From: Paucilactobacillus oligofermentans DSM 15707 = LMG 22743 | GTDB taxonomy: Bacteria; Bacillota; Bacilli; Lactobacillales; Lactobacillaceae | NCBI RefSeq assembly: GCF_001434315.1 | Contig: NZ_AZFE01000031.1 | Span: 1-64,000 of the forward strand | Length of the DNA: 64,000 nucleotides | Reading direction: 5' to 3' | Shown: positions 1 to 7,973 of the stretch, piece by piece | Position numbering within the stretch: position 1 is the stretch's first letter | Layout: the number at the start of each line of letters is the position of its first letter | Notes under the pieces: model-generated | Database searches by the model: none | Told to the model about the DNA's origin: nothing | Seen by the model: only the letters and a program-made list of their open reading frames with translations | Position numbers and translations under genes: made by a program

Positions 1-76
1 ATTTGATTTGTCGAAACTTTATTCAGTTTTCAAAGTTCTACTCGATTGCTTAATTCGTAATTAAGCAACGTATATT
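1..76 (-). other. rRNA operon leader-like sequence (nut-like hairpin and boxA-like element)
   Basis: Read on the minus strand this follows the last of three tandem promoters. It has a perfect 10-bp hairpin (arms 46-55 and 59-68, loop CGT) followed by CTTTGAAAACTGAATAAAG at about 17-35. The CTTTGAAAACT element is a well-known part of pre-16S leaders and 16S-23S spacers in Bacilli, next to the boxA antitermination site. I infer that a 16S rRNA gene begins just beyond the left edge, transcribed leftward. No rRNA sequence itself is inside the window, so this is inference from the leader. Confidence 0.6.
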
Positions 77-105
77 ATGTTATCATTCAAGCACTTCACT
101 GTCAA
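77..105 (-). promoter_or_regulatory. Promoter P3 of putative rRNA operon
   Basis: Minus strand: -35 TTGACA (100-105), 17-bp spacer, -10 TAACAT (77-82). It is the promoter nearest to the leader hairpin. The perfect -35 and ideal spacing support it; the -10 is less typical than in the two promoters upstream. Confidence 0.55.
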
Positions 106-165
106 CAAGTTTTTTGATTTAATTTGATAATTAAAATCTCTCAAACCCCTGTAACAGCAAGAACA

Positions 166-194
166 ATCATACCAAGACAGTTAACGTAAGTCAA
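166..194 (-). promoter_or_regulatory. Promoter P2 of putative rRNA operon
   Basis: Minus strand: -35 TTGACT (189-194), 17-bp spacer, -10 TATGAT (166-171). The -10 and its flanks (TCTTGGTATGATTGTT) are nearly the same as in the promoter about 100 bp upstream, as expected of tandem rRNA promoters. Confidence 0.7.
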
Positions 195-267
195 CTAATT
201 ATTGTAATTTATTTTCAGTAATTAATTAACTTAAAATATCTTGACGAACTCTTTGACAACGAAAACA

Positions 268-296
268 ATCATAGCAAGAATACACAAGCTGGTCAA
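268..296 (-). promoter_or_regulatory. Promoter P1 of putative rRNA operon
   Basis: Minus strand: -35 TTGACC (291-296), 17-bp spacer, -10 TATGAT (268-273). Its -10 region TCTTGCTATGATTGTT repeats that of the promoter at 166-194. No open reading frame lies between it and the window edge, so it must serve a non-coding transcript or one beginning off the edge. Confidence 0.7.
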
Positions 297-342
297 GCGT
301 ATTTAGTGATTTATTATCATTTATCTTGGTTTTATTCTAAAT

Positions 343-591
343 TTAGAATGTTGTTTGTAAATCAACTAAACAATCATAGATTTCAATAGCCGCTAAATCA
401 GAATTATCAAATTCAAACTTTTGGTACGGACGATACTCTTCAACTTCATAAATACCAGAAGCATGCTTATAAGTAACTTTACATAGCTCAATACCAAATA
501 ATTCAAAACGTCTAACCTGAACAAGCTCATTTACATCTGTTTGCATTGCACCTAACCGATTAATTATTTTAACTAAAGACACCTGATTCAT
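343..591 (-). CDS. YkuJ-like DUF1797 protein
   Basis: This 82-residue soluble protein has the hallmarks of the small DUF1797 (YkuJ) family of Bacilli: an N-terminal helix (LVKIINRLGAMQ), the VQVRRFELFGIELC strand region and a C-terminal acidic helix (DLAAIEIYDCL). The molecular role of the family is not known. The ATG at 591 is preceded by GAGGTGAATTA, a good ribosome binding site. It is divergent from the aminotransferase gene and reads toward the rRNA-type promoters. Length matches the family's usual 75-85 residues. No signal peptide or membrane segment. Confidence 0.8.
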   Translation of the reverse strand: MNQVSLVKIINRLGAMQTDVNELVQVRRFELFGIELCKVTYKHASGIYEVEEYRPYQKFEFDNSDLAAIEIYDCLVDLQTTF

Positions 592-669
592 TAATTCACC
601 TCATTTATAACTTACTTCTATAGATAATATGCTAAAATTGTAACTAATTTACATAAAGGAGATCTTCAA

Positions 670-1842
670 ATGAGCCTATTTAGAAATGATTTAAACGAAA
701 CCCTTACTAAAATCGAGGTATCTGAAATCCGTCAATTTGATGAAGCAACAAGTTCAATTCCAGACATCTTAAAGCTTACGTTAGGTGAACCAGATTTCAC
801 CATTCCTGAGCACATTCAAAAAGTTGCCAAGCAGGCTATCGATGATAACTTCTCACATTATACTGGTAATGCCGGTATCCCCGAACTACGACAAGCCGCT
901 GCTGACTTTCAAAACAAAAAGTATGGTTTACATTATAAACCAGAAAATGTTATTACAACCGTCGGTGCATCAGAAGCAATTGCTGCAGCACTTGGAACCA
1001 TCATTAATCCTGGTGATGGTATTTTACTACCTGCACCAATCTATTCTGCTTATACGCCTTTAATTAATTTTTATCATGGACAAGAATTCCGCATGAACAC
1101 TCGCGATAACGATTTTATTCTAACTCCTGAAATGATTGAAGATACCATTGCAGCAAATCCTAAAGTGAATTTTAAAGCAATCATTTTAAATTATCCAAGT
1201 AATCCAACTGGTGTAACCTACCGTCCAAATGACATTGAAGCAATCGTAAAAGTCTGTAAGCAACATCAATTATGGGTCGTTAGTGATGAAATCTATTCTG
1301 AACTTACCTATGGTGATCCTCATACTTCAATTGCAAGTTATCTACCAGAACAAACCATTCTTATTAATGGCTTATCAAAATCTCATGCCATGACTGGTTG
1401 GCGAATCGGATTTATTTTTGCAGACGTTGAAATGATTAACGAAATTAGTAAGGTTCATCAATATATGGTAACTGCGGCTACGTCTATTGTCCAAAAAGCA
1501 GCAGTTGAAGCCTTAACTAACGGAATTGATGACGGCAAAAAAATGGCCGTTGAATATCTCAAACGACGTGACTATGTCTATAGTGAGATGAAGGAAATGG
1601 GCTTTGAAATGGCCCGCCCAGATGGTGCTTTTTATATCTTTGCTAAGATTCCTAATGGTTATCTACAAGACTCGATGGCATTTTGTAAAGATCTAGCCCA
1701 GAAAAATCACTTAGCTATTATTCCTGGCCACGCTTTTGGAGACGAAGGTGAAGGCTACGTCAGAATTAGTTACGCTGCCGACTTATCTAAATTACATGAA
1801 GCGATGAAACGACTAAAAACGTACATGGACTCAAATAAATAA
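670..1842 (+). CDS. PLP-dependent class I/II aminotransferase (PatA/AraT-like)
   Basis: A 390-residue fold-type I aminotransferase, cytosolic. Visible landmarks are the LTLGEPDF substrate-binding motif near residue 37, the NYPSNPTG motif (174-181), the DEIYSEL cofactor segment (206-212), the PLP-binding Lys237 in NGLSKSHAMTGWR, and the C-terminal YVRISYA with the carboxylate-binding Arg. Lactic acid bacteria use such enzymes for transamination between amino acids and 2-oxoglutarate. The exact donor (aromatic, N-acetyl-diaminopimelate or general) cannot be read from sequence. The start is well placed behind AAAGGAGAT. It is a single gene ended by a strong bidirectional terminator. Confidence 0.9.
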   Translation: MSLFRNDLNETLTKIEVSEIRQFDEATSSIPDILKLTLGEPDFTIPEHIQKVAKQAIDDNFSHYTGNAGIPELRQAAADFQNKKYGLHYKPENVITTVGASEAIAAALGTIINPGDGILLPAPIYSAYTPLINFYHGQEFRMNTRDNDFILTPEMIEDTIAANPKVNFKAIILNYPSNPTGVTYRPNDIEAIVKVCKQHQLWVVSDEIYSELTYGDPHTSIASYLPEQTILINGLSKSHAMTGWRIGFIFADVEMINEISKVHQYMVTAATSIVQKAAVEALTNGIDDGKKMAVEYLKRRDYVYSEMKEMGFEMARPDGAFYIFAKIPNGYLQDSMAFCKDLAQKNHLAIIPGHAFGDEGEGYVRISYAADLSKLHEAMKRLKTYMDSNK

Positions 1843-1849
1843 CACGTAA

Positions 1850-1900
1850 AAAGAGGATGATTACAAACCAATTTGGTTGTGTAGTCATCCTCTTTATTTT
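1850..1900. terminator. Bidirectional terminator between the aminotransferase and the flippase-like gene
   Basis: A 15-bp stem (1850-1864 with 1881-1895, one G-T pair) is followed by a T-rich run on the plus strand and preceded by an A-run that serves the minus strand. It ends both convergent transcripts. Confidence 0.85.
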
Positions 1901-2922
1901 TAATCACTAATTTTATGTTTTCTCTTTGGTTCAATTGCTAATGCAAACATCCCCGCAAACATCCCGAAATAATATGTTAAAATCCGCCATAGTAACATGG
2001 CTAAAATCAACTTACTATTTACAGTAATGAAGCTTGAGAATAAGACAGTAAAGCTATACTCTGCCCCACCCGAGCCACCAGGAATTGGAAATAACGAGAT
2101 AATCATTACAATTAAGACATGCAAACTTGTTACCATAATTACATTAACGTGACTAATTCCTAACGACAGCATAATAAAGTATGGAATCAAATAGTAGAAG
2201 ATTAATTGTACTAACGTCATGACTGCAACTTTAACTAATTTGAATCCTTCATGCTTCATTTTTAAGCTTTCCCGATAAAAGCTATCAATTTTAGCATCTA
2301 AATTAACTTTAACTGAGTTAAATTTATCTTCAGAACGAAACCACTTGACTGGGATAATAAATAAATTAACCAACCGCTTAGTCATACTATTCCAATACAT
2401 AATCATTAATAAGCCAATTACTACCGCCAAATGAAAGACAAATCCTAAAATGACGAGTAGTGACAAAGCCTGCAATTTTTCCGCAATAAAGTGAAAGCCA
2501 ATTACAAGACTAATTAAAAAATTAACTACAATCATGCTTTGAAAAATAACAAACTTCATTAACAAAACTGAGCTTGCCTGACCAGCATCGACTCCTGATT
2601 GCATCATCGCAATTAATTGTGCTGGTTGTCCCCCAGTTGAAAATGGAGTAATCCCATTAAATAGTTGTTCGACTAATGGCACTCTAACTGCATCCCTAAA
2701 AGTAAACTCTGTATCACGATCTGCCATAAATAATTTAACAATTAATGCTTCAATCAATATATAAACAATGATACAAATTAATGCAACTAACAGCCATCCC
2801 CAGTGCAATGTCTGAAAATCATGGACTAGCGATGCTAATTTAACCTTACGCAGTGAGTAAGCAAAAATGCCCATTCCAACGAGTAACATTAAAACTAAAA
2901 CAAGTTTGTTTCGTCTTGACAT
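1900..2922 (-). CDS. LPG synthase-like / UPF0104 flippase-domain membrane protein
   Basis: A 340-residue polytopic membrane protein of the UPF0104 family, which is homologous to the transmembrane flippase half of MprF. Motifs typical of the family are FSTGGQPAQ near residue 96 and PIPGGSGGAEYSF near residue 277. No soluble lysyl-transferase domain follows, so lysyl-PG synthesis is not expected. It is the last gene of a tight three-gene operon behind two glycolipid glycosyltransferases (2-bp gap). That context suggests it moves the glycolipid or a related lipid across the membrane; this is inference. Confidence 0.85.
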   Translation of the reverse strand: MSRRNKLVLVLMLLVGMGIFAYSLRKVKLASLVHDFQTLHWGWLLVALICIIVYILIEALIVKLFMADRDTEFTFRDAVRVPLVEQLFNGITPFSTGGQPAQLIAMMQSGVDAGQASSVLLMKFVIFQSMIVVNFLISLVIGFHFIAEKLQALSLLVILGFVFHLAVVIGLLMIMYWNSMTKRLVNLFIIPVKWFRSEDKFNSVKVNLDAKIDSFYRESLKMKHEGFKLVKVAVMTLVQLIFYYLIPYFIMLSLGISHVNVIMVTSLHVLIVMIISLFPIPGGSGGAEYSFTVLFSSFITVNSKLILAMLLWRILTYYFGMFAGMFALAIEPKRKHKISD

Positions 2923-2924
2923 TA

Positions 2925-3947
2925 CTATACCTCTCTTGCTTGTTCCTCATAAAATTTATGCCATATTTTAGCTAGATTATCTTTAGAATATTTTTGTGAT
3001 GCAATTACCGATTTATCATGTAGGAACTGAAGGCCTGCAGGATTATTTTGTAATAATTGAATTTTTTGATTCATTTCATCAACATCAGTTGCCGCTTCAT
3101 AATAGCCATCAATGATTGCCCGATATAACTCTAAATCGCGTAATAACACTGGCGTACCACAACTGAAGGCCTCTAATACCGACATTGGAAACAATTCATT
3201 ATATGAAGGTAATAAAAACAAGTCTGTCATATTATAGTAATCAACAATTTTTTCACGAGAAACAATCCCTGGAAAAGTTAAATTTACTGGTGGATTATCA
3301 ACTACTTTTTTAAGTTCTGCATAACCGTCTGTCATTTTACCAAACGAAAAGCCACCCACCCAAACAAATTGCATATCTGGATTACGTCGAGCTAATTCAA
3401 TAAAATCATTAACTCCTTTACGTTCTTGAATTTGGCCAGCACCCATTACCATAAATTTTGATTGATCAAAGCCAAGTTCGTCTCGAATTGCTGCTTTATG
3501 ATCAGTAGTATATTCACTAAATTTATCTGGATCAACAAAGTTAGGAATATAAGTAATCTTCCCGCGATCAATCCCAACCGCTTCTAATTTACTAATAAAT
3601 GAAGGATTAACCACCACGATATGATCCATTCGGCGATAAAAGGTAAGCACGTACCAATAAAAAATTGCTTTAAATGGTTGTGGTATTTTTAAACTTCCTT
3701 CTAATGTTTCAGGAAGGAAATGAACATATCCGATTTTTCGACCACGCCCAGGTAATAATGTCGACAAGAAAAATTGGGGGTCAATCGTATGGTAGTGGCT
3801 AATTTTAGAGCGTTGCAACTTATTAATTTTAATATCAAAGTCATCTTTAAAACGTTCATTTAATAAATTAACTAATTCAACATACGCACTACCAACCCCT
3901 TGTCCTGCAACTTTATTGGCTGATGAAAACATCGTAATTTTTATCAT
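2925..3947 (-). CDS. lafB: GT4 glycosyltransferase, LafB-like diglycosyldiacylglycerol synthase
   Basis: A 340-residue GT4-family retaining glycosyltransferase with two Rossmann domains and the C-terminal EX7E signature in ELFPMSVLEAFSCGTP. It has no signal peptide and should act at the inner face of the membrane. The N-terminal region (FSSANKVAGQGVGSAYVELV) and the location directly behind a LafA-type gene match the second enzyme of glycolipid anchor synthesis (LafB/BgsA/CpoA), which adds a second hexose to monoglucosyl-diacylglycerol. The product feeds lipoteichoic acid assembly. Which sugar is added is not evident from sequence. Confidence 0.82.
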   Translation of the reverse strand: MIKITMFSSANKVAGQGVGSAYVELVNLLNERFKDDFDIKINKLQRSKISHYHTIDPQFFLSTLLPGRGRKIGYVHFLPETLEGSLKIPQPFKAIFYWYVLTFYRRMDHIVVVNPSFISKLEAVGIDRGKITYIPNFVDPDKFSEYTTDHKAAIRDELGFDQSKFMVMGAGQIQERKGVNDFIELARRNPDMQFVWVGGFSFGKMTDGYAELKKVVDNPPVNLTFPGIVSREKIVDYYNMTDLFLLPSYNELFPMSVLEAFSCGTPVLLRDLELYRAIIDGYYEAATDVDEMNQKIQLLQNNPAGLQFLHDKSVIASQKYSKDNLAKIWHKFYEEQAREV

Positions 3948-3949
3948 AA

Positions 3950-5152
3950 CTACCCTCGTGGTCCTCTAAATAAATTAATTGGTTCACGTGCTGATTTAGC
4001 AAATTCAATTTCACTATCTTTATAAAATTGAATTACACGTGTTCCAAATGTTTGTGCTGAAATCTCATCTAATTTGGCATTTCGTTTGGCATTATCTTCT
4101 GTAGTAAAATTTGATCCACAATATTGCAACACACTAGTTACTAATTGTGATTTGGTTTCAAAGTTAACGCCAATTGCTGGATCGTCAATTAGCTCCATTG
4201 TATATGGACTCTTCATCACCACAATTGGTAATCCAGATGCTAATGCTTCAATGTAAGTTAACCCTTGCGACTCAGAATCAGATGCTGATACAAATACATT
4301 AGCTAGCTGATAATATTTTTGAACATCATTATTATTAATTTCACCAGTAAAAGTCACATGCCCAGCTAATTGAAGTTGTGCCGCTTGCTTTTCTAGCGTC
4401 TCTCTTGCTGGTCCATCCCCGACAATCAATAGTTGAATCTTTGGTTCAGATTCCAACATATCCGGTAGTGCTTCAATTAGTTCATGAATGTTTTTTTCAA
4501 ATGCTAATCGACTCAATGATAATAACACTGGAGTCTCTGCTGTATAGCCTAGTTGTTCACGCATCAATTTAATTTGCGTTTCGTTATGCTCGATTCCATA
4601 ACGATCCAAATTAACCCCAGTTGGAATTACCCGCATGGGCGTTTTAATTCCATATCCAGTTAACGTTGTCCGTACCCGTTCACTAGGAGCCACAATTCCC
4701 GTCATATTCATCATAAACACATTAACCATTTGTTTAACGTTACGAGGTTTTAAAATCCGTCCGTTAGCAATGTAATGTAGATAGTCTTGGTACATTGTAT
4801 GATAAGTATGAATACATGGGATTTTTAATGAGCGTGCAGTAACTTTACCCATCCATCCTAATGAAAATTCAGTTTGCGTATGAATGATATCTAATTCTAA
4901 CTCTTTACAAAGCTTATACGCTTTAAAAAGACCTCTAACCGCAATTCGACGATCAGAAAACGAAACAAACGGTACACTGGCAAAGCGATAAACACCTGGC
5001 TCAACATCTTCTGGTCCCACTTTTGGATCTGTAGTCGTAAAGATGTACACATTATGACCTTGCGCACGCAATTCATCTCTCAAAGTTTTGATAGACGTTG
5101 CTACTCCACTGACTTGTGGAAAATATGTATCTGTAAATAGCCCAATGTTCAA
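3950..5152 (-). CDS. lafA: GT4 1,2-diacylglycerol 3-alpha-glucosyltransferase (LafA-like)
   Basis: A 400-residue GT4 enzyme. The N-terminus NIGLFTDTYFPQVSGVATSI is characteristic of monoglucosyl-diacylglycerol synthases (alMGS/LafA/BgsB); the EX7E motif is in SESQGLTYIEALASGLP. It transfers glucose from UDP-glucose to diacylglycerol on the cytosolic face of the membrane. It is the first gene of the operon, 2 bp before lafB, and has a good promoter at 5209-5237. The start is preceded by GGAGTAG. Length fits the family. Confidence 0.87.
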   Translation of the reverse strand: MNIGLFTDTYFPQVSGVATSIKTLRDELRAQGHNVYIFTTTDPKVGPEDVEPGVYRFASVPFVSFSDRRIAVRGLFKAYKLCKELELDIIHTQTEFSLGWMGKVTARSLKIPCIHTYHTMYQDYLHYIANGRILKPRNVKQMVNVFMMNMTGIVAPSERVRTTLTGYGIKTPMRVIPTGVNLDRYGIEHNETQIKLMREQLGYTAETPVLLSLSRLAFEKNIHELIEALPDMLESEPKIQLLIVGDGPARETLEKQAAQLQLAGHVTFTGEINNNDVQKYYQLANVFVSASDSESQGLTYIEALASGLPIVVMKSPYTMELIDDPAIGVNFETKSQLVTSVLQYCGSNFTTEDNAKRNAKLDEISAQTFGTRVIQFYKDSEIEFAKSAREPINLFRGPRG

Positions 5153-5208
5153 TTTTCTACTCCTCCAGTCTCGTTAGCTACGCATTAATTTGAATTAATC
5201 TAGTTACA

Positions 5209-5237
5209 ATTCTACTAAATGTGTGCTGTAAATTCAA
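5209..5237 (-). promoter_or_regulatory. Promoter of the glycolipid operon
   Basis: Minus strand: -35 TTGAAT (5232-5237), 17-bp spacer, -10 TAGAAT (5209-5214), about 55 bp before the lafA start. Confidence 0.5.
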
Positions 5238-5443
5238 TTCAACCGTAAACACAATTATATCATTTTATCGCAGTTACACCGATTTTCCAAATCATTTATA
5301 TCTGGAAAATATCGTACCATCTGTAGACTGCTATCTCATTAAATAACTTAATTTGCTCATCGACAATTATTATAGTCTTATCCCTGTCTAAAGCCCAAGT
5401 TATATCTTCGTCTTAACCCAATGTTAAACATATTATTATCCAT
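5238..5443. other. Intergenic stretch with no gene seen
   Basis: Between the lafA promoter and the rpiA terminator I see no coding frame with a ribosome binding site and no RNA gene. An 8-bp inverted repeat (ATTTTCCA / TGGAAAAT, about 5282-5309) is present but has no clear context. Confidence 0.5.
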
Positions 5444-5487
5444 AAAAAAGCTACTAACCCTTCATATTCAATGAAGAACTAGTAGCC
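5444..5487 (-). terminator. Terminator of rbsK-rpiA
   Basis: On the minus strand GCTACTAG..CTTCAT pairs with ATGAAG..TAGTAGC around a short loop and is followed by TTTTTTA. Confidence 0.8.
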
Positions 5488-5512
5488 AATGTTAAATACT
5501 TAATGTTTTAAC

Positions 5513-6217
5513 TTATCCAAGTTGCTCAAAATCAAAACCATTTCGTGTACTTTTTTCAATTCCGTTTGGTGTCCCAACAATTACATAATCAACTAAATCT
5601 AAAAATAATCCATGTTCAACTACCCCAACCATGCTGATTAGTTCATCTGCTAAGGCATGAGCATCATCAATTTTGTCTAAATGTAAATCAATAATATAGT
5701 TTTCTGAATCAGTTAAGACATAGTTTCCATCAGTCATTCGGAATTCCGGTTGATATCCCTTAGCTTGTAATTTATCAAATAGATGTTTTGAGCCAAATGG
5801 AATCACTTCAACTGGTAATGGGAACTTACCTAATTGATGAACCATTTTGCTATCATCAACAATCCACATATTGGTTGTTGAATTAATAGCGACAATTTTT
5901 TCCCAAAGGTGAGCGGCACCACCACCCTTAATACCGTTAAAATCATCACTAATTTCATCAGCACCATCAATCGTTAAATCAATTTGATCAACTTCATCAA
6001 TTGCTTTAACCGTAATACCTAAATTACGTGCCTGATTTTCAGTAAATTTTGACGTGGAAACACAAACAATATCCATGTTTTCATCGTGTACTCGTTTGCC
6101 TAAAGCATCTACCATGTAACGAATTGTGGACCCACTTCCTAGTCCAACAATCATGCCATTTTTAATATATTTAACGGCTTCATTACCAACCATTTGTTTT
6201 AATTCGTTTTGATCCAT
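5513..6217 (-). CDS. rpiA: Ribose-5-phosphate isomerase A
   Basis: The 234-residue protein interconverts ribose 5-phosphate and ribulose 5-phosphate in the cytosol. It shows the RpiA landmarks [15 protein letters not shown] (25-39), the catalytic IDGADEIS segment (83-90), the [11 protein letters not shown] segment with the catalytic Glu106, and a C-terminal GTPNGI. Length is typical. It follows rbsK by 24 bp in the same operon, so ribose phosphorylated by the kinase is passed straight to the pentose phosphate route. Start ATG is behind GGAGGATAA. Confidence 0.96.
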   Translation of the reverse strand: MDQNELKQMVGNEAVKYIKNGMIVGLGSGSTIRYMVDALGKRVHDENMDIVCVSTSKFTENQARNLGITVKAIDEVDQIDLTIDGADEISDDFNGIKGGGAAHLWEKIVAINSTTNMWIVDDSKMVHQLGKFPLPVEVIPFGSKHLFDKLQAKGYQPEFRMTDGNYVLTDSENYIIDLHLDKIDDAHALADELISMVGVVEHGLFLDLVDYVIVGTPNGIEKSTRNGFDFEQLG

Positions 6218-6241
6218 TTAGTTATCCTCCGATGCAATTAA

Positions 6242-7159
6242 TTATTTACTAGCTTCTTCAATTTGAGCTAAAGTTGGGATTGATGGAATTGCACCCATTC
6301 CTTGAACTGTAATTGAGCTTGCACGTTGAGCAAATGAAATTGCAGTTTCCATGTTGCTTAAATCACTAGTTAATTGTGAACTAAGTGAACCAATAAAAGT
6401 ATCACCGGCAGCAGTAGTATCCACGGCATTTACCTTAAACGCTGGTACAAATGCATGATCTGTATCATTTGCGTAAAATGCACCTTTATCTCCAACTGTG
6501 ATTACTAAATTTTTAACGCCCATTTTTCTAAAGGCAGCAAAATTTTCTAACATTGATTGTTCGTCAGTAACTTTAATTCCAGTCAAAGTTTCACTTTCAG
6601 TTTCATTAGGAACCAAAATATCAGTATATTGTAGAAGTTCAGGTAAAATTGAATCCGCTGGAGCTGGGTTCAGAATAGTAGTAACACCATTTTCTTTAGC
6701 AAACTTAAATGCTTCCAGCGCTGCAGCTTGTGGCGTTTCAAATTGAGCAATCAAGAAATTTGATTCTTTAATTTGCGCATGGGCACTTGCAATATCTTCA
6801 CCAGTTACTTCTTGATTAGTTCCACCATAAACCACAATACTGTTTTGACCATTTTCATCTAATAGGATAATTGCTGAACCGGTACCAACCTTATCATCTT
6901 TAGAAACATTACTGGTATCAACATTGTCATCGCTTAAACTCTTAACCATAAATTTACCGGCATCATCATTACCGACTTTACCAATAAAGTTAACCTTGGC
7001 ACCAGCACGAACAGCAGCGATCGCTTGATTAGCACCCTTACCACCAGCAGCGCTACTCTTATCAGCAGAGGAAATTGTTTCCCCAGGTTGTGGAATTCGT
7101 TTGATTGTGACAATTGTATCAAGATTTAAGCTTCCTAGAACTGTAACTGTGTTTGACAT
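6242..7159 (-). CDS. rbsK: Ribokinase
   Basis: PfkB-family sugar kinase, 305 residues, that phosphorylates D-ribose to ribose 5-phosphate with ATP. Landmarks are the N-terminal VLGSLNLDTIV, the substrate-binding GGKGANQA motif (about 42-49) and the catalytic VDTTAAGDTF with the base Asp. A longer frame reaches 7240 but lacks a ribosome binding site and would run through the operator; the ATG at 7159 sits behind AAGGAG and gives the standard ribokinase start. It is divergent from rbsD, and a palindromic operator lies just upstream. Confidence 0.95.
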   Translation of the reverse strand: MSNTVTVLGSLNLDTIVTIKRIPQPGETISSADKSSAAGGKGANQAIAAVRAGAKVNFIGKVGNDDAGKFMVKSLSDDNVDTSNVSKDDKVGTGSAIILLDENGQNSIVVYGGTNQEVTGEDIASAHAQIKESNFLIAQFETPQAAALEAFKFAKENGVTTILNPAPADSILPELLQYTDILVPNETESETLTGIKVTDEQSMLENFAAFRKMGVKNLVITVGDKGAFYANDTDHAFVPAFKVNAVDTTAAGDTFIGSLSSQLTSDLSNMETAISFAQRASSITVQGMGAIPSIPTLAQIEEASK

Positions 7160-7195
7160 GAGTGAATCTCCTTGAGTGTTAAATTTTATTTTTAA

Positions 7196-7209
7196 GTAAA
7201 ACGTTTTAC
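7196..7209. promoter_or_regulatory. Ribose operator 1 (GTAAAACGTTTTAC)
   Basis: A perfect 14-bp palindrome with a central CG, the form bound by LacI-family repressors, 37 bp upstream of the rbsK start. An almost identical site lies before rbsD. Both ribose transcripts thus carry the same operator. The expected regulator is an RbsR-type repressor, which is not encoded in this window. Confidence 0.75.
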
Positions 7210-7402
7210 GTGTTATAAAATAACAACGTGTTTTCAACAAAATATATTATCATACCTCGAATTAATTGCCAATATATTTTTATTTTTTTATTAAAATCTA
7301 CTTAGTTGTTTAAGCATACAATCCCTACTATATCAACGTTTTCAAATGCTGATATTTACCATAAACTATGTGACAATTTTAACTTACTTCCTTAAAAGGT
7401 GG

Positions 7403-7417
7403 TTGCAATCGTTTCCA
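7403..7417. promoter_or_regulatory. Catabolite-responsive element (cre) in the ribose divergon
   Basis: TTGCAATCGTTTCCA matches every fixed position of the cre consensus WTGNAANCGNWNNCW. It lies between the divergent rbsK and rbsD genes, where CcpA/HPr-Ser-P repression of ribose use would be expected. Confidence 0.6.
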
Positions 7418-7464
7418 ATAAATGATATTATCTTTCATGTTGTTTTAAAAGTTTTACTTGCTAG

Positions 7465-7478
7465 GTAAAACGTTTTAT
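7465..7478. promoter_or_regulatory. Ribose operator 2 (GTAAAACGTTTTAT)
   Basis: Matches operator 1 in 13 of 14 positions. It sits in the spacer of a plausible rbsD promoter (-35 TTGCTA at 7458-7463, 18-bp spacer, -10 TATTTA), so a bound repressor would block RNA polymerase directly. Confidence 0.75.
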
Positions 7479-7511
7479 CTATATTTATATTCACAGGAGG
7501 TACTACGATAC

Positions 7512-7907
7512 ATGAAGAAAACCACAGTAATAAATTCACACTTGTCAACTGTAATTGCCGGTATGGGACATATGGATTGGCTTAGTATAGGTGATGCTGG
7601 AATGCCAGTTCCTGCTGATACTGAAAAGATTGATTTAGCTTTAACAAATAACCTTCCTAGCTTCATTGATGTATTGAAAAACATCATCAGTGAACTTGAA
7701 GTCCAAAAGATTTATTTGGCTGATGAAATCAAAACTAAGAATCCAGAACAACTTACTGCTATTAAAGAAGTTTTACCTGGAATCGAAATTGAATTCATGC
7801 CACATACAGATTTAAAGAAGAGCCTTTCAAAGACGCATGCATTTGTTCGAACTGGTGAAATGACCCCATTTTCTAACATTATTTTAGAATCTGGCGTAAC
7901 TTTTTAA
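7512..7907 (+). CDS. rbsD: D-ribose pyranase
   Basis: RbsD converts the beta-pyranose form of D-ribose to the furanose form used by ribokinase. The 131-residue protein has the catalytic His20 and Asp28 at the canonical positions in [16 protein letters not shown], and ends with the usual SNIILESGV. An in-frame upstream start at 7458 would read through the operator; the ATG at 7512 follows AGGAGG by 10 bp and gives the standard N-terminus [11 protein letters not shown]. It is followed after 66 bp by the sugar transporter in one transcript. Confidence 0.95.
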   Translation: MKKTTVINSHLSTVIAGMGHMDWLSIGDAGMPVPADTEKIDLALTNNLPSFIDVLKNIISELEVQKIYLADEIKTKNPEQLTAIKEVLPGIEIEFMPHTDLKKSLSKTHAFVRTGEMTPFSNIILESGVTF

Positions 7908-7973
7908 GCTACTATAACAAATTTGTAAGCGGATTATTCACTAATATACAAGCATAAGGGAGAAACAAGAATC

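Noticed and set aside
161-280. A repeated motif AACAATCATA(G/C)CAAGA about 100 bp apart, first taken for a small repeat element.
   Set aside because: Read on the minus strand it is the shared -10 region of two tandem promoters, so it is explained by P1 and P2.
5281-5311. Inverted repeat ATTTTCCA / TGGAAAAT as possible terminator or operator.
   Set aside because: It has a 12-14 nt loop, no T-run and no promoter next to it.
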